A stretch of DNA of 64,000 bases from Porphyridium purpureum (GCA_008690995.1 VRMN01000001.1:5208001-5272000); one strand, 5' to 3'; counted from the first letter of the stretch, positions 53,838-63,647 are shown. Translations and numbers: made by a program. Notes: generated by a model not told the origin, from the sequence alone.

Positions 53838-55649
53838 ATGGAGCTCTTCCACAAAGCATTGCAGATGCGGCTGCGCAACCTGCGCATCCTGGTGCAGAGC
53901 ATGTCGCGCAGAGCTTGGGCGGTGCGGATTCTATTTGCGCTGTCTTTGCTGTACGGTGCGGTGCTATTTGTAAGCGTACTGGGTCCCGACGTGGACGCAG
54001 ACGTCACAGCTTCTTCTGGCTCAGAACGGGAGAATGATCATGGCAATGGCAGCAGAAAAAGTCACTCGCACCGTGGCCATTCGGTAGACGATGCCGAGTT
54101 CTTGGAAGGTGAAGCCGCGCTCCGGCCCATCGAAGCTGCTGGATGGACGTATAGCGAGCTCGAGGCCATAGATTTGGATGGAGATGATGATACTGCTAGA
54201 ATTCTCGGCGGCGGCCGTGGCGAAGAGGTAAGGGCATCATCGTTTGCCAGAGAAACGCTCGAGCAGTTGCAAAAGCTGGTCAGAGTAATTGTGAGTCTCA
54301 ACTATGAACGCACCCATTTCCCTGAAGGCCAAGACGATCCCGATCGATCCGCTCCGCATTCGTACGATGGTGTGCCGTACGATACGAATCTGTCCTTTAC
54401 TATGCACTTACTGGTCCCAGAGAGCGAGATGAATTGCCGGAAGAACGGAATGTACGTCTGCACGCATCTGTACTTTATTCGATGTGTCTTGCTCGGTCTC
54501 TTTCCCAAGGTGAGGATCTTCTCATCACTTGAAGAAATCGAAATGGTGCTTGAATCACAGGATGTAATACTGCTGTTTGAACGCGAAAAGAGCGAAAGTG
54601 TAACATCGCGCGAAACGCTGCGTGAAGCCAAAGACAAAGGGGCGCGCCTTGGCGTTTCGTGGGGTCTATTCTTCATGGGCAGCGCTTTCGCGTTCGACGC
54701 AGCAACCTCAAATTTCGAATTTGATCTGACACTGCATATCCCGACGGATGCACCTGTAGAGCTGCGCGCGCAGGATCCGAAGCGGCCCGCAGAGGCGCAT
54801 CTTCGCGTCCCTGTTGGGCCGTCCACACCGGCGCAATGCATTCCAGAATGGACACCAGACCTCATGCTAAGTGAAGATAAGGGCTTCTGTCGGTGTTCGT
54901 ACCACATTCGGCGTTCGTCTGCCAGAGATGTGCGGTTTACTTACTTTTTCGATGAAACACATGACGAGCAGGTACTGATTGCGGACCGTTTACGAAGAAG
55001 ATCACGCGACGAGCAGAGCTATCTGGCGTTTGGGACGTATGCACTTGGAGAAGATGCGGGGGATTCAGGCTGCGACCGTCGATATGGCGCACGGATGAGC
55101 CACCTCGACATCGTTTCAATAGAAGGCACCACGTTTGAGGATCAAGAAGCCTTTGAGCTCGGCAGACGGGCGGACGCACTCAGGCTCTTGTGGCTTCATT
55201 CTTCGTACCCGCACTGCCCGCCCATGAACATGCTAGGTCGAAGCGGTTTTTGCGACGCGCAGAAGTGTCGCAGTGACCCAAAGTATTTTTATCACGCTGC
55301 ACTCCAGCATTCAATGTTTACCGTGATTCCATGCACGGCAAACAGCTTTCTGCACCGCGAGCAGCTCTTGTTTGACGCGATGATGCTTGCCAGCATCCCA
55401 GTGATGCAGCTTTGTGATGGATACAGTGAGAAACATCCGTGGTTGAGCTGGAACAGCACCACATTTTCGCACTCGGACGAGCTAGTTGACTATGTGACGG
55501 GTGTGTTTGGTGACCCAGAACAGTTGAACATTTTGCAGCGACGCTCATCGCGCGTGTGGCAGGAAAATTACAGCACACTGAGCAAGTTTGTTCAAGCTAC
55601 AGTGCAGACTGCGCAGCAGAATGTCATGGAGCGCGTGCCTTTGCACTGA
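53838..55649 (+). CDS. Exostosin (GT47)-like type II membrane glycosyltransferase
   Basis: A 603-residue protein from ATG 53838. A short basic cytosolic tail precedes one transmembrane segment (about 26-42, VRILFALSLLYGAVLFVSVLG), the Golgi type II layout. The stem is acidic. The lumenal part has Cys-rich stretches, and near the C-terminus (about 485-535) HSMFTVIPCTANSFLHREQLLFDAMMLASIPVMQLCDGY. This resembles the exostosin segment S-x-F-C-L-x-P-x-G...R-x-x-D-A-x-x-x-G-C-I-P-V. The N-terminal half is not recognisable, so the assignment is tentative. Known role of the family: sugar transfer in polysaccharide synthesis. Confidence 0.6.
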   Translation: MELFHKALQMRLRNLRILVQSMSRRAWAVRILFALSLLYGAVLFVSVLGPDVDADVTASSGSERENDHGNGSRKSHSHRGHSVDDAEFLEGEAALRPIEAAGWTYSELEAIDLDGDDDTARILGGGRGEEVRASSFARETLEQLQKLVRVIVSLNYERTHFPEGQDDPDRSAPHSYDGVPYDTNLSFTMHLLVPESEMNCRKNGMYVCTHLYFIRCVLLGLFPKVRIFSSLEEIEMVLESQDVILLFEREKSESVTSRETLREAKDKGARLGVSWGLFFMGSAFAFDAATSNFEFDLTLHIPTDAPVELRAQDPKRPAEAHLRVPVGPSTPAQCIPEWTPDLMLSEDKGFCRCSYHIRRSSARDVRFTYFFDETHDEQVLIADRLRRRSRDEQSYLAFGTYALGEDAGDSGCDRRYGARMSHLDIVSIEGTTFEDQEAFELGRRADALRLLWLHSSYPHCPPMNMLGRSGFCDAQKCRSDPKYFYHAALQHSMFTVIPCTANSFLHREQLLFDAMMLASIPVMQLCDGYSEKHPWLSWNSTTFSHSDELVDYVTGVFGDPEQLNILQRRSSRVWQENYSTLSKFVQATVQTAQQNVMERVPLH

Positions 55650-55793
55650 CTCAATTCAAGCTTGGGACAGAAACGTGTATGACTGACCCTTTCTTTTCAC
55701 TGCATTTCAGATTCTAGCTAGCTACAACTATTTGTACTATTAACGACCGTGGTCAAAGATCAGAATGCCATGCTCAAGCACACATCTGTTGTA

Positions 55794-57284
55794 TCATGCT
55801 TCTGGTTCTTCCACCCACCTCCCGCTTCGGAAAACACGGACCTTTTGGGTATGGCCATCTGGCGCAGTCGCCATTGCGCCACCTTCGGTCTCGCACTCAT
55901 GGCCAACATTGATGGCACGTCTCCATGCGCCATCACTTAGCAGCTGCGGTGAAGATGATGTAAATGGGGATGCTGGGATATCTGCGTTTGGAACGTCGGC
56001 CTCAAAACCCTGGATCGTCACGTGCTGTTCAACATCCAGACCGTGTCGTTTAGGTTCAAATTCATTCGCTCGCATGTGCTGCTGCGGATCTGTGCCCACT
56101 GCAAAGGAGCGCTGCCTGCCGCCGCCGGGCAGGTAACCCAGATTCGCCCAAAAGTTCACCAGGTCCAAATACTCTAGCATCTTGGCCGGGATTTCGGTCC
56201 GCATTTGATGGAGCGCATGCTGTAACGCAATCTGCGTTCCTTTCAGCTCTTCGCGAAGGTCCCTCATTTCACGCATAAGAACCGAAGTCTCCTCACCACC
56301 AACTATCCCGTGTCGGCTCGGGGATTCTTCAGCAGCGGCGGCGGCAGCGCCGCCGGCAGCACCCGAATCACTGCCGGAGCTCGGCTGACTATATATTGTT
56401 TCTTGCAACTGCATGTCAGACTGCTGCTGAGACAGATGATGATCAGTCGTCCTCCCGTGGAGCGCGGCGCTCGGCCTCACGGGAGACACCTGATACGATG
56501 CAGCCTGCGACTGAGGAACGCTCGGGGTGGAAGGCGACGAGTCTGTAAAAATGTCTCTTTGCATGTTGTACAGGCAGCAGAAGGCGTTTTCTGCGCGCAT
56601 TGCAGAGATTTCGTCCACGGGATCCACACCTTCGCGCGCGTGAGTCTGCTGGAGGTCATCTTGGCTGCCAGTTTCGCTCCACAACTCCGAATCTGCGAAC
56701 AAGAGCGGACCAAACAGTCCCACAGATGCTGATGTGTTACGATCAAACATATTAATCAGCAGCGGGGAAAAATGATGGAGCATAGAAGACGAGCTCGCAG
56801 AGCGCAACGAGCCAACGGGCAGAGCGCGCCGGAATCCTTGCGCAATGAGCCTGAGCAGGACCAGCAAGAGCTGATGTGCGTGAGGCGGCAAGGCGGCGAT
56901 GGCCCGACGCAGCTCGGCGACGCGGCGAAAGGTGCTCTCCGCGGCCATGACGACGTTGAGCCGCAAGCGCTGGTCGACTGCCTTTTTCCAGTGCTCTTCG
57001 AGCCACATGCCCAGCGCGACATACACCTCCATCGGGTCATAGTTCAACAAGTCGACAGGCGCCGCCATGTTCTTCTCCTCGAGCTCTAGCTCGCGCAGCA
57101 GCCCGTTGAGAGTGCTCTCATCGCAGTTCAGCATACACCCGTGCAGGCCCAGCTCGGATACCAGCACCCACAGCGACGAGCTTGCGGACGCCACCACCGA
57201 GACAGCGCGCATTAGCCACACCGGCACCACCAGCTCCGGCACGGGCGACCGCGCCTCCTCAGAGGGCGTCACCGCCGACACCAT
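55794..57284 (-). CDS. RhoGAP-like protein, apparently without the arginine finger
   Basis: A 496-residue protein from ATG 57284, the first ATG. The first ~150 residues have the RhoGAP order: VPELVVPVWLMRAV, GLHGCMLNCDESTLNGLLRELE, APVDLLNYDPMEVYVALGMWLEEHW, and RVAELRRAIAALPPHAHQLLLVLLRLIAQ. These match the RhoGAP helices, including D-x-x-x-V-A-x-x-L-K-x-[FW]-L and the LP-x-x-x-x-x-L-L motif. The loop that should read G-[IL]-[FY]-R-x-S-G reads GCMLNC, so the catalytic arginine is missing. The protein may bind rather than switch off a Rho/Rac GTPase. The middle is Ser/Gln/Ala-rich, followed by a short coiled coil (MREMRDLREELKGTQIALQHAL). Confidence 0.5.
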   Translation of the reverse strand: MVSAVTPSEEARSPVPELVVPVWLMRAVSVVASASSSLWVLVSELGLHGCMLNCDESTLNGLLRELELEEKNMAAPVDLLNYDPMEVYVALGMWLEEHWKKAVDQRLRLNVVMAAESTFRRVAELRRAIAALPPHAHQLLLVLLRLIAQGFRRALPVGSLRSASSSSMLHHFSPLLINMFDRNTSASVGLFGPLLFADSELWSETGSQDDLQQTHAREGVDPVDEISAMRAENAFCCLYNMQRDIFTDSSPSTPSVPQSQAASYQVSPVRPSAALHGRTTDHHLSQQQSDMQLQETIYSQPSSGSDSGAAGGAAAAAAEESPSRHGIVGGEETSVLMREMRDLREELKGTQIALQHALHQMRTEIPAKMLEYLDLVNFWANLGYLPGGGRQRSFAVGTDPQQHMRANEFEPKRHGLDVEQHVTIQGFEADVPNADIPASPFTSSSPQLLSDGAWRRAINVGHECETEGGAMATAPDGHTQKVRVFRSGRWVEEPEA

Positions 57285-57910
57285 TCCCCGCACTTTGTCT
57301 TCTGGAGCCCAACTCTCGCTCTCCTTCCCCTTCGCGTTGCTGACAACAAGCCCCTGGACGTACGAACTGTCACCCCCACGAGCAACACCTGCCCTCAAAT
57401 GCCACCACTACGACCGCCAACTCAAGTCCACGACAAACGCAGCAGCGGCCCAGCACGACGCAGCCGCAGCGCCCGTCGCCGCGCGCCGTTCGACTATGCT
57501 TGACCGTTTGTGTGCGTTGTTGTCATCGATCCGCAAGGCGCTGCGTGGCCAGAACACCAGCGGAGATCTCGCCGTTCCAGCTTCCACCTCCAGGATTTCA
57601 CGAGGGGCGGCGACAAATATCGGCACGGGTCGACGAAGCGCGCACGAGATCGTGCAGTTAACAGGACGTGTCTGATCATACGGAGGTCTCGCGATGGTGT
57701 AATGGGAGGATGAGTGGACCACACGGCGCTTTGGGACGGGTTATCAAAGCGTTTAGTTGTTCGCGGCATTTGTCGAGAGTTCTGTTGGTACATGCGTGTC
57801 TCTCTGTTCTTCCTCTTCCACCGGCGTGGCACGCGCACGCACTCGTGCCAGGCCTGTGTGGAAACTGATCTGCGGCAGAATTCTTTCGCGCGGCGCGGCG
57901 TGTCCACCAC
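57285..57910. other. Spacer between glutaredoxin and RhoGAP-like genes
   Basis: About 630 bp in tandem order; a poly-Ala-coding-like GC stretch near 57420-57490. No gene supported. Confidence 0.35.
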
Positions 57911-58243
57911 TTACTCGGCGACGGCAAACGCCGACGCGCTTTCGAGCAACGGCATGAGCGCGCCCTGCCGATGCAACGCGGATACCTTATCGTAACCGCC
58001 GACGTGGTTTCCATCAATAAACACATTCGGCACCGTGCGCTGCCCCGTGAGTCGCGCGAGCTCGTTTTGCAGCTCTGCGCCTTCCTTCATCTGGTTCAGC
58101 TCGTAAACTTGCACATTGGCCACTTGCAACTCGGCCAGCAACTGCTTCACGCGCATGCAAAACCCGCACGTCGTCTTGGAAAACACCACCACGCCCGCGC
58201 TGGCGATCATTTTCGACAGCTGCGCCGTACTCGCACTGCCCAT
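57911..58243 (-). CDS. GRX: Dithiol glutaredoxin
   Basis: A 110-residue protein from ATG 58243. Glutathione-dependent disulfide reductase of the thioredoxin fold. Active site TTCGFCMRVKQLL (C26, C29), a CxxC variant of the CPYC class. TVPNVFIDGNHVGGYDKV holds the cis-Pro and the GG glutathione-binding turn. No targeting sequence, so probably cytosolic. Normal length. Confidence 0.95.
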   Translation of the reverse strand: MGSASTAQLSKMIASAGVVVFSKTTCGFCMRVKQLLAELQVANVQVYELNQMKEGAELQNELARLTGQRTVPNVFIDGNHVGGYDKVSALHRQGALMPLLESASAFAVAE

Positions 58244-58757
58244 CTTCACCCTCTTCTTCCCACCCAATCACACGCCCCGACGTTCGCACTCTCGCAGCAA
58301 ACTCTACCACAACCGTCTCTCTCTCTCTCTCTGCCTCCCTCAGCCCGACTACCCTTCTCGTTGTCCCACGCACTCGCGCGCAGCGATTCAACCTCCACGC
58401 ACGAAATTCACCGCCGGAGACCCTGTCCAGGCCGTCAACACACCATCAGCAGCGGCACAACCAATTCCTGAGTGTGTATATGTACGAGCGCTGCGGCAGG
58501 TGGTTACGCTCCCGCACGTTCTTTTCTCCGTCGCGTCGCGTTTCTCTCCTTGTGCACGTGTGTAGATGCGATATGCCTTGCCTGTGGGCCCCTGCCTTTT
58601 CTTTCTCTCCCCTCCAAGCAGCTGCATCGGCGTCCTGCTTGCTTTTTCGTCGGGTCCTCAACCGCGGCTCATTCCGCACCAAAATGAAGATGACAAAGGA
58701 ATGAGCAGGTTCGGCACGTTTGGACGGACCCGAAAGGGGGTACAGTTGGGTGTACCG
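58244..58757. promoter_or_regulatory. Promoter region of glutaredoxin / end of UGPase
   Basis: A (CT)n run at about 58313-58331 (GA on the coding strand) lies 70-90 bp upstream of the glutaredoxin ATG; GTACAG at 58740-58745 lies further up. Confidence 0.4.
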
Positions 58758-60776
58758 TTACATGCGGAGGATGTTCAAGTTGCCGCTGCACACATTGTTC
58801 TCCAGGATCGCGCCTTCCGGGATCGTGATGGTCTCGCCTGGGTTCGCCACAATGATCACCGTACCGCGTAGCGTGACGTTCTTGCCGAAACGGACGTCAC
58901 CGCTCACAGTCAGATGCTCCAGGTCAATGATGTCTGGGATGCTGCCCAGCCGCTCCGCGTAGTCCGTCACGTTCTTGAACTCCTCGCCAAGCTTTACGTG
59001 CGGCGCCACAGAAAACTGCCGGCGCGGGTTCATGCAAAAGTTTCCTTGGCTGTCCAGCTTGTAGAGGTTGCTCTGAACTGTTAGCAGGTCTGACGTCGTC
59101 TTGACCGGCAGGAAACGGGTGCGCGGCACGTTGATCCCCTTGGCGCGCTCAAAGTACTCGATCAGCGCGCCCGCAGCCGTCTCCAGCTGAATCACGCTCT
59201 TACCATTCGATAGCTGCTTCTTGTTCACGATCAGGTCGGGCCGAATTCGGTCCTCACGCTCCTCCAGTACCGTCTTCAGCGCCCGCAAGTTCACCCACAG
59301 GTTATTTGTGTTGAACACGCGAAACTTTCGCACCGATTTGAACTCCTCCACATGGTCCTTGGGAACCTGCGCAATCTCGAGCAACTTCTTGCGCCCTTGA
59401 TAGTTGATCAAAGTGCCTCCTTTCACGTCCGCAATCGTCTTGTCCGTCAGCTCCATCGCAAAGTCGGGACCTCCATCGCTGTCCATGTAGCGCAGGATGC
59501 TCAAGTCGACTGTGGCGCCCAGATTGTCAATGTTGGACAAGAACAAGTACTCACGCCCTTGCTCCAGTAACGAGTCGAGAACACCGGAATTCTGCAGCGA
59601 TCGGTACACATCGCCATGGCCAGGCGGGTACCAGCCTTCGCCCTCGCGCGAGTCCGTGCGCACGTAAAACTCCGAGGGCAACAGAGAAAGCACATTCGCT
59701 TGGATTCGCGGAAATCGCGACTGGTAGAAGCGCACGATATTCACATTGGAGGTTCCATACTTGCGCAAAATCTTCTCTGTGTCACTGTGCGTGTTGAACG
59801 AGTTCATGAGCAAAAGGGGCACGTCCGAGCCGTACGTATCATTCAGTGCGGCAATCTGCTGCACCGTCAAATCCATGAATGACTGGTCTGGAATGACCTC
59901 GATCGCCGATTTTGGGCCTGTGCATCCCATCGAGGTGCCAAGCCCCCCGTTTAGCTTGAGCACCGCCACCTTTTTGAGCAACTCGCGCGCTTCCGCGGTG
60001 CTGTGCTCCCGCAAGGAGCCATCATCCGATCGCGAGACAATCTGATCATATGGGACTAAGTCCTCCTCAGTGGGACTTTGGATAGTGTCCCAAGAAAGCG
60101 ACCGTTCTTTCGAAGAGCGCTCTTTGAGGTAGCGCGCAAAGATGCGCGTGAACCCGAGCACGTCTGTCTCTGACATTCTTTGATTCCCTGGGAGGCGCGC
60201 ATTGAAAGCATCCAGTTCGGTGCGAACCACCTTTCCGATGCTCGCCTCGCTCAAATCAACGATCGCATCCACGAACGGCCGCGCTCGGCTTCCGAGCGGT
60301 ACAAAGTGCTGCCGCCCTGCAGCTGCCCTTTCGTCAGTCTTCGAATGTTCACTGTCTTGAGCGCTCCTTTCATCCTGGAATGACGCTACGGCGGGTTGGG
60401 CCGCTAGTATCGTGCTCGTGCTTGTCAATGATCGCATCAGCTCGCCGAGCTCTTCAATGAGCTGCTGCTGCTTCTCAACAAGCTTCCGGAGCTCTGACAC
60501 TTCATCACTGACATCAGATATGCTGGACGTGTTCTTGCTAGCTTCTCCGAAATTCGTGGATGAATCGCCCACGGGCGCGTGCGCTCTTGCGAGCACCGAC
60601 ACACGCGTTCCGCGCCGCGGCCGCTTCAGGAATGGCGCAGCTTGCAGAGGCGACGAATACAGATGAAGCACGCGATGCGGAATGGGCGCGACGTGAAGCC
60701 ACGCTAGCTGGTTGGCTCTCGAATCCATATTCATTCCGGGTGATACCACCCAGTTTTCCTCCGCAACGTTTTCCAT
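58758..60776 (-). CDS. UGP2: UTP-glucose-1-phosphate uridylyltransferase (UGPase) with long N-terminal extension
   Basis: A 672-residue protein from ATG 60776; typical UGPases have about 470-500, so there are about 170 extra residues. It makes UDP-glucose for polysaccharide and glycan synthesis. Core motifs: VLKLNGGLGTSMGCTGPKS (nucleotide loop, about 271-289), LLLMNSFNTHSDT, PPGHGDVYRSL, LFLSNIDNLGATVD, FNTNNLWVNL, and the C-terminal beta-helix ending NPGETITIPEGAIL. The extension has a basic, acid-poor stretch (PFLKRPRRGTRVSVLARAHAP), then a coiled coil (EVSELRKLVEKQQQLIEELGELM). It might target an organelle or mediate assembly. The gene starts only about 90 bp after the unknown gene upstream ends. 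Confidence 0.95.
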   Translation of the reverse strand: MENVAEENWVVSPGMNMDSRANQLAWLHVAPIPHRVLHLYSSPLQAAPFLKRPRRGTRVSVLARAHAPVGDSSTNFGEASKNTSSISDVSDEVSELRKLVEKQQQLIEELGELMRSLTSTSTILAAQPAVASFQDERSAQDSEHSKTDERAAAGRQHFVPLGSRARPFVDAIVDLSEASIGKVVRTELDAFNARLPGNQRMSETDVLGFTRIFARYLKERSSKERSLSWDTIQSPTEEDLVPYDQIVSRSDDGSLREHSTAEARELLKKVAVLKLNGGLGTSMGCTGPKSAIEVIPDQSFMDLTVQQIAALNDTYGSDVPLLLMNSFNTHSDTEKILRKYGTSNVNIVRFYQSRFPRIQANVLSLLPSEFYVRTDSREGEGWYPPGHGDVYRSLQNSGVLDSLLEQGREYLFLSNIDNLGATVDLSILRYMDSDGGPDFAMELTDKTIADVKGGTLINYQGRKKLLEIAQVPKDHVEEFKSVRKFRVFNTNNLWVNLRALKTVLEEREDRIRPDLIVNKKQLSNGKSVIQLETAAGALIEYFERAKGINVPRTRFLPVKTTSDLLTVQSNLYKLDSQGNFCMNPRRQFSVAPHVKLGEEFKNVTDYAERLGSIPDIIDLEHLTVSGDVRFGKNVTLRGTVIIVANPGETITIPEGAILENNVCSGNLNILRM

Positions 60777-60867
60777 CCGGCTCGGAGTTTGGAGATCACA
60801 AGTATGTTGACGAGTGGCGGGAGGCGCTTTAGCAGGATCATTTACAAAATTTCGTCGCCTTTTTTTT

Positions 60868-63255
60868 TCATATCGTCTGACGATTGTACAAGTGCATGAG
60901 AATGGTACACACGTCCGCATAGATGCCGGCGTAAAGTGATGGAGAGCTGTCTGCTGCCATGGAGCACGGAGCGCACAACTGCGCAAACAAGCCCACAGGC
61001 CGGCCCTGCGCGTCGACCTGAACAAGAGACCTGAGCACCTGCACAGGGAGGACAATGGGACACTCATTATGTACGTGGTATGCGACCGCGTGAAATGTTG
61101 CCTGTGTAAAGAGAATGAGAGCCTGCGGAATGCCGTTGATCATTCGGCCATTCCGAAGACACACAAACACGCACGTGGTCAGAAACGCACCAATCTCAGT
61201 ACTCCAGGCCACTGGCATAGAGAGAGAATCCGAACTCAAATAATGACGGGGGTCGGGACTGTTCCAGTCGTATTGGAGGCGTCCGCTGCAGTAGGTTGTC
61301 AAGAACGTACATGCGCTGCTGAGCGTCGAAGATTCGGCCAGCGTGAGGTCCAGGTCGCTGCACGTCAGCAATTTAGCCCGCAGCTGCGCCAGCGCACTCA
61401 AAGTCGGACTTTGCAGCCGGGCCGCACTGCGCATATTCACGCTTGTATCGAGCTCCACATCCTCTTGCCCAATGTGCACTGGCGAGAGAGCGATTTGTAT
61501 CCCCTCGACTGTTGTTCGCAAGATGTCATTTTGCGTGCTCGTATCGCTCGAATCCTTGAGCACGCGCTGAATCCACTCAACGGAGCTGGCGCAACACGCG
61601 CCGAGCATTCCGCGGCTCTGGATATCATGGAAGCACGCCTGAAGTTCCTTTTGTTGTCCGTGCACCAAACCTAGCGCGAGCGCGAGCCACATCAAGAGTT
61701 CAACAACAATCTTATCCTTTTCGGTGGTGCAAAGTTGCAGCACGCTGTCAAAGACATCCTTTGGGAATGGGCTTAGAGATGTGCTGTCTAATATCAACGT
61801 GAATGCTTTGTTGAAAGCACTCAGCAGCGCTCGGAGAAGCAGGATGCTTCTTTTCGTGGCTCGCGTGGTCATCCTGTACCGCATGGATGTGAGCGTTAGT
61901 ACCCACGCGACCACCGGCTCAGGCACAAAGCAAAGCGAGCGAGCACAATATTCTAGAGATTCGCAGATGGCGCTTGCGACGAAGATCCACGTACGATCAT
62001 CGACCGCGTTCAGCAAGCCGCCACGAAAGCTCGCATACAAGAACCACTCTACAACCTCGACTTTTTGAGGCGCTGTACAGCTAGACATGCTCATGAGCAC
62101 CAAAGAGGAGCAATCGGTCAGAATATGTTCAAAGTTGCCGCGGCTGCTTGCGAAGCCACAAAGCTCCTTGAACAAACAGTCCAGTTGCAGCCATTCGACA
62201 CAGCAAGCCCGGATGGCTTTGTGTAGGCCTTCAAGTACCATTTGACGGGACTCTTCACCTGGATAGGTGTGCTGATTGTTGTCTGTTTGCCTTAGTGACG
62301 CTAGCCACACACACGCCACGCGGTAGCTAAGAGTCGAGCCTCTTACAACCATAAGGGATCCTAGCGCTTCGCTGAAAAGTGCCTGGAGGGTGAATTGTAC
62401 GTGAGGACTGCTCTGATGCACACTGGTCAGCCTCTTGTGCAGTGACATGAGACAGTTGAGCACCATGAGTTCGGGATCATGACACAGAGCTTGAATCCAG
62501 AGCACTGCATGAACACCAAGCTCTCGCGAAATCACTTGCACCATTCCCACACCCGTGTTTGTAATTTTGCCGAGCGCGGGCGCGCCGAGGTTCACGAGAA
62601 AGGAAGGACTGCTCGCGCAGAACAAACACGAGGCAAAGCGTAGTGGTCCTGTACTCCAAGCCTCAGCAAGACGTGACTGCAATGTCGCAAAGGTATTCGT
62701 TCCTCGCTTTCCTAGCTTGAAGGGCGATGCTTCAGCCCAACCTCGCAACTGGACCGAGTCCATGAGAAACGCAGCATATTCTGCATAGTTTTGTTTCTCC
62801 TCCGCGTCCTCTCCGCAAGGCACGTTGAATGCGAGCGCCTCATCGAGACGAGTGAGCAAGTCAGTGTACACGCGATGCCAATTCAACCTTCCGTCGCGCC
62901 ATGCATCACCAAACAGAGCCCATCTCACGTGCAGGACGCGCTGCTTGTTATACTTTCCAAATGCGGCGACGCGCAATGCATTTGCATTCCACCAGCATTC
63001 CAGCGCCGCCTGATCCACACACCGCGTCCAGTACGCGCTCACTTGATCATTCGGCAATGCCACCAACTGCGCAGAGGAAGTTGTCGCTGCAAAGTCCAAA
63101 TATACGGTGCACAACACAGCCGGATGTACCTGTTGGGACGAGGCTGACAAGAAGCCCGACGATGGCGATGACGACGACGACGACGACGGAAGTGGCGCAA
63201 TCTCTGGGTGTGACGGCGGCAACGTCTGGTTCTGTGCGGCAAACCCGTGTTGCAT
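60868..63255 (-). CDS. Large mostly helical protein of unknown function
   Basis: A 795-residue protein from ATG 63255. A short Ser-rich N-terminus (poly-Ser about 22-35) precedes ~740 residues with the Leu/Ala/Cys pattern of an alpha-helical solenoid (VELLMWLALALGLVHGQQ, ALILFTQATFHAVAYHV, VCTILMHLYNRQTI at the end). I do not recognise the family. Candidates such as Integrator- or Mediator-type helical subunits cannot be supported by a motif. No signal peptide or clear membrane segments. It is transcribed in tandem with UGPase. Confidence 0.55.
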   Translation of the reverse strand: MQHGFAAQNQTLPPSHPEIAPLPSSSSSSSPSSGFLSASSQQVHPAVLCTVYLDFAATTSSAQLVALPNDQVSAYWTRCVDQAALECWWNANALRVAAFGKYNKQRVLHVRWALFGDAWRDGRLNWHRVYTDLLTRLDEALAFNVPCGEDAEEKQNYAEYAAFLMDSVQLRGWAEASPFKLGKRGTNTFATLQSRLAEAWSTGPLRFASCLFCASSPSFLVNLGAPALGKITNTGVGMVQVISRELGVHAVLWIQALCHDPELMVLNCLMSLHKRLTSVHQSSPHVQFTLQALFSEALGSLMVVRGSTLSYRVACVWLASLRQTDNNQHTYPGEESRQMVLEGLHKAIRACCVEWLQLDCLFKELCGFASSRGNFEHILTDCSSLVLMSMSSCTAPQKVEVVEWFLYASFRGGLLNAVDDRTWIFVASAICESLEYCARSLCFVPEPVVAWVLTLTSMRYRMTTRATKRSILLLRALLSAFNKAFTLILDSTSLSPFPKDVFDSVLQLCTTEKDKIVVELLMWLALALGLVHGQQKELQACFHDIQSRGMLGACCASSVEWIQRVLKDSSDTSTQNDILRTTVEGIQIALSPVHIGQEDVELDTSVNMRSAARLQSPTLSALAQLRAKLLTCSDLDLTLAESSTLSSACTFLTTYCSGRLQYDWNSPDPRHYLSSDSLSMPVAWSTEIGAFLTTCVFVCLRNGRMINGIPQALILFTQATFHAVAYHVHNECPIVLPVQVLRSLVQVDAQGRPVGLFAQLCAPCSMAADSSPSLYAGIYADVCTILMHLYNRQTI

Positions 63256-63647
63256 CGCCGTTGAACCCACACCACCGCGGCACACCACCTCCCCGAGCCC
63301 AGCTCAGCTCAACCCGCGACACCGACCACCGCCACGAAGCCTTCAAGTCGCTGTACTTTGTGTACACTTCATTATTTGCTGTACCCACGGTACACTGGAG
63401 TACAGTTCGGGTGTTTTAAGGGCAAGCGCGTTAGAATATAGTAAAGCTGCGTTATTTTCGTAGGAAACGCGCGCTGGACTAGTAGAACCGACTAGAATTC
63501 GTAGGGAATGACGGAGCCGTGTTTTTTTTTTGTGTGGAGGCGCCCGTGGCGGAGAAGGAGGAACAGAGACGGAGACGGAGAGACAGAGAGAGACGGAGAG
63601 GGCGGCTGGTTGTGTGTGATAAGGCGGCTTGTGAAGGGGGAGGCGCG
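63256..63647. promoter_or_regulatory. Divergent promoter region of the unknown 795-residue and DnaJ genes
   Basis: Three copies of the element: CTGTAC 63351-63356 and 63379-63384, GTACAG 63400-63405, with GGTACACTGGAGTACAGT forming an inverted arrangement. A GA tract (about 63560-63603) precedes the DnaJ ATG on its coding strand. Confidence 0.55.
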
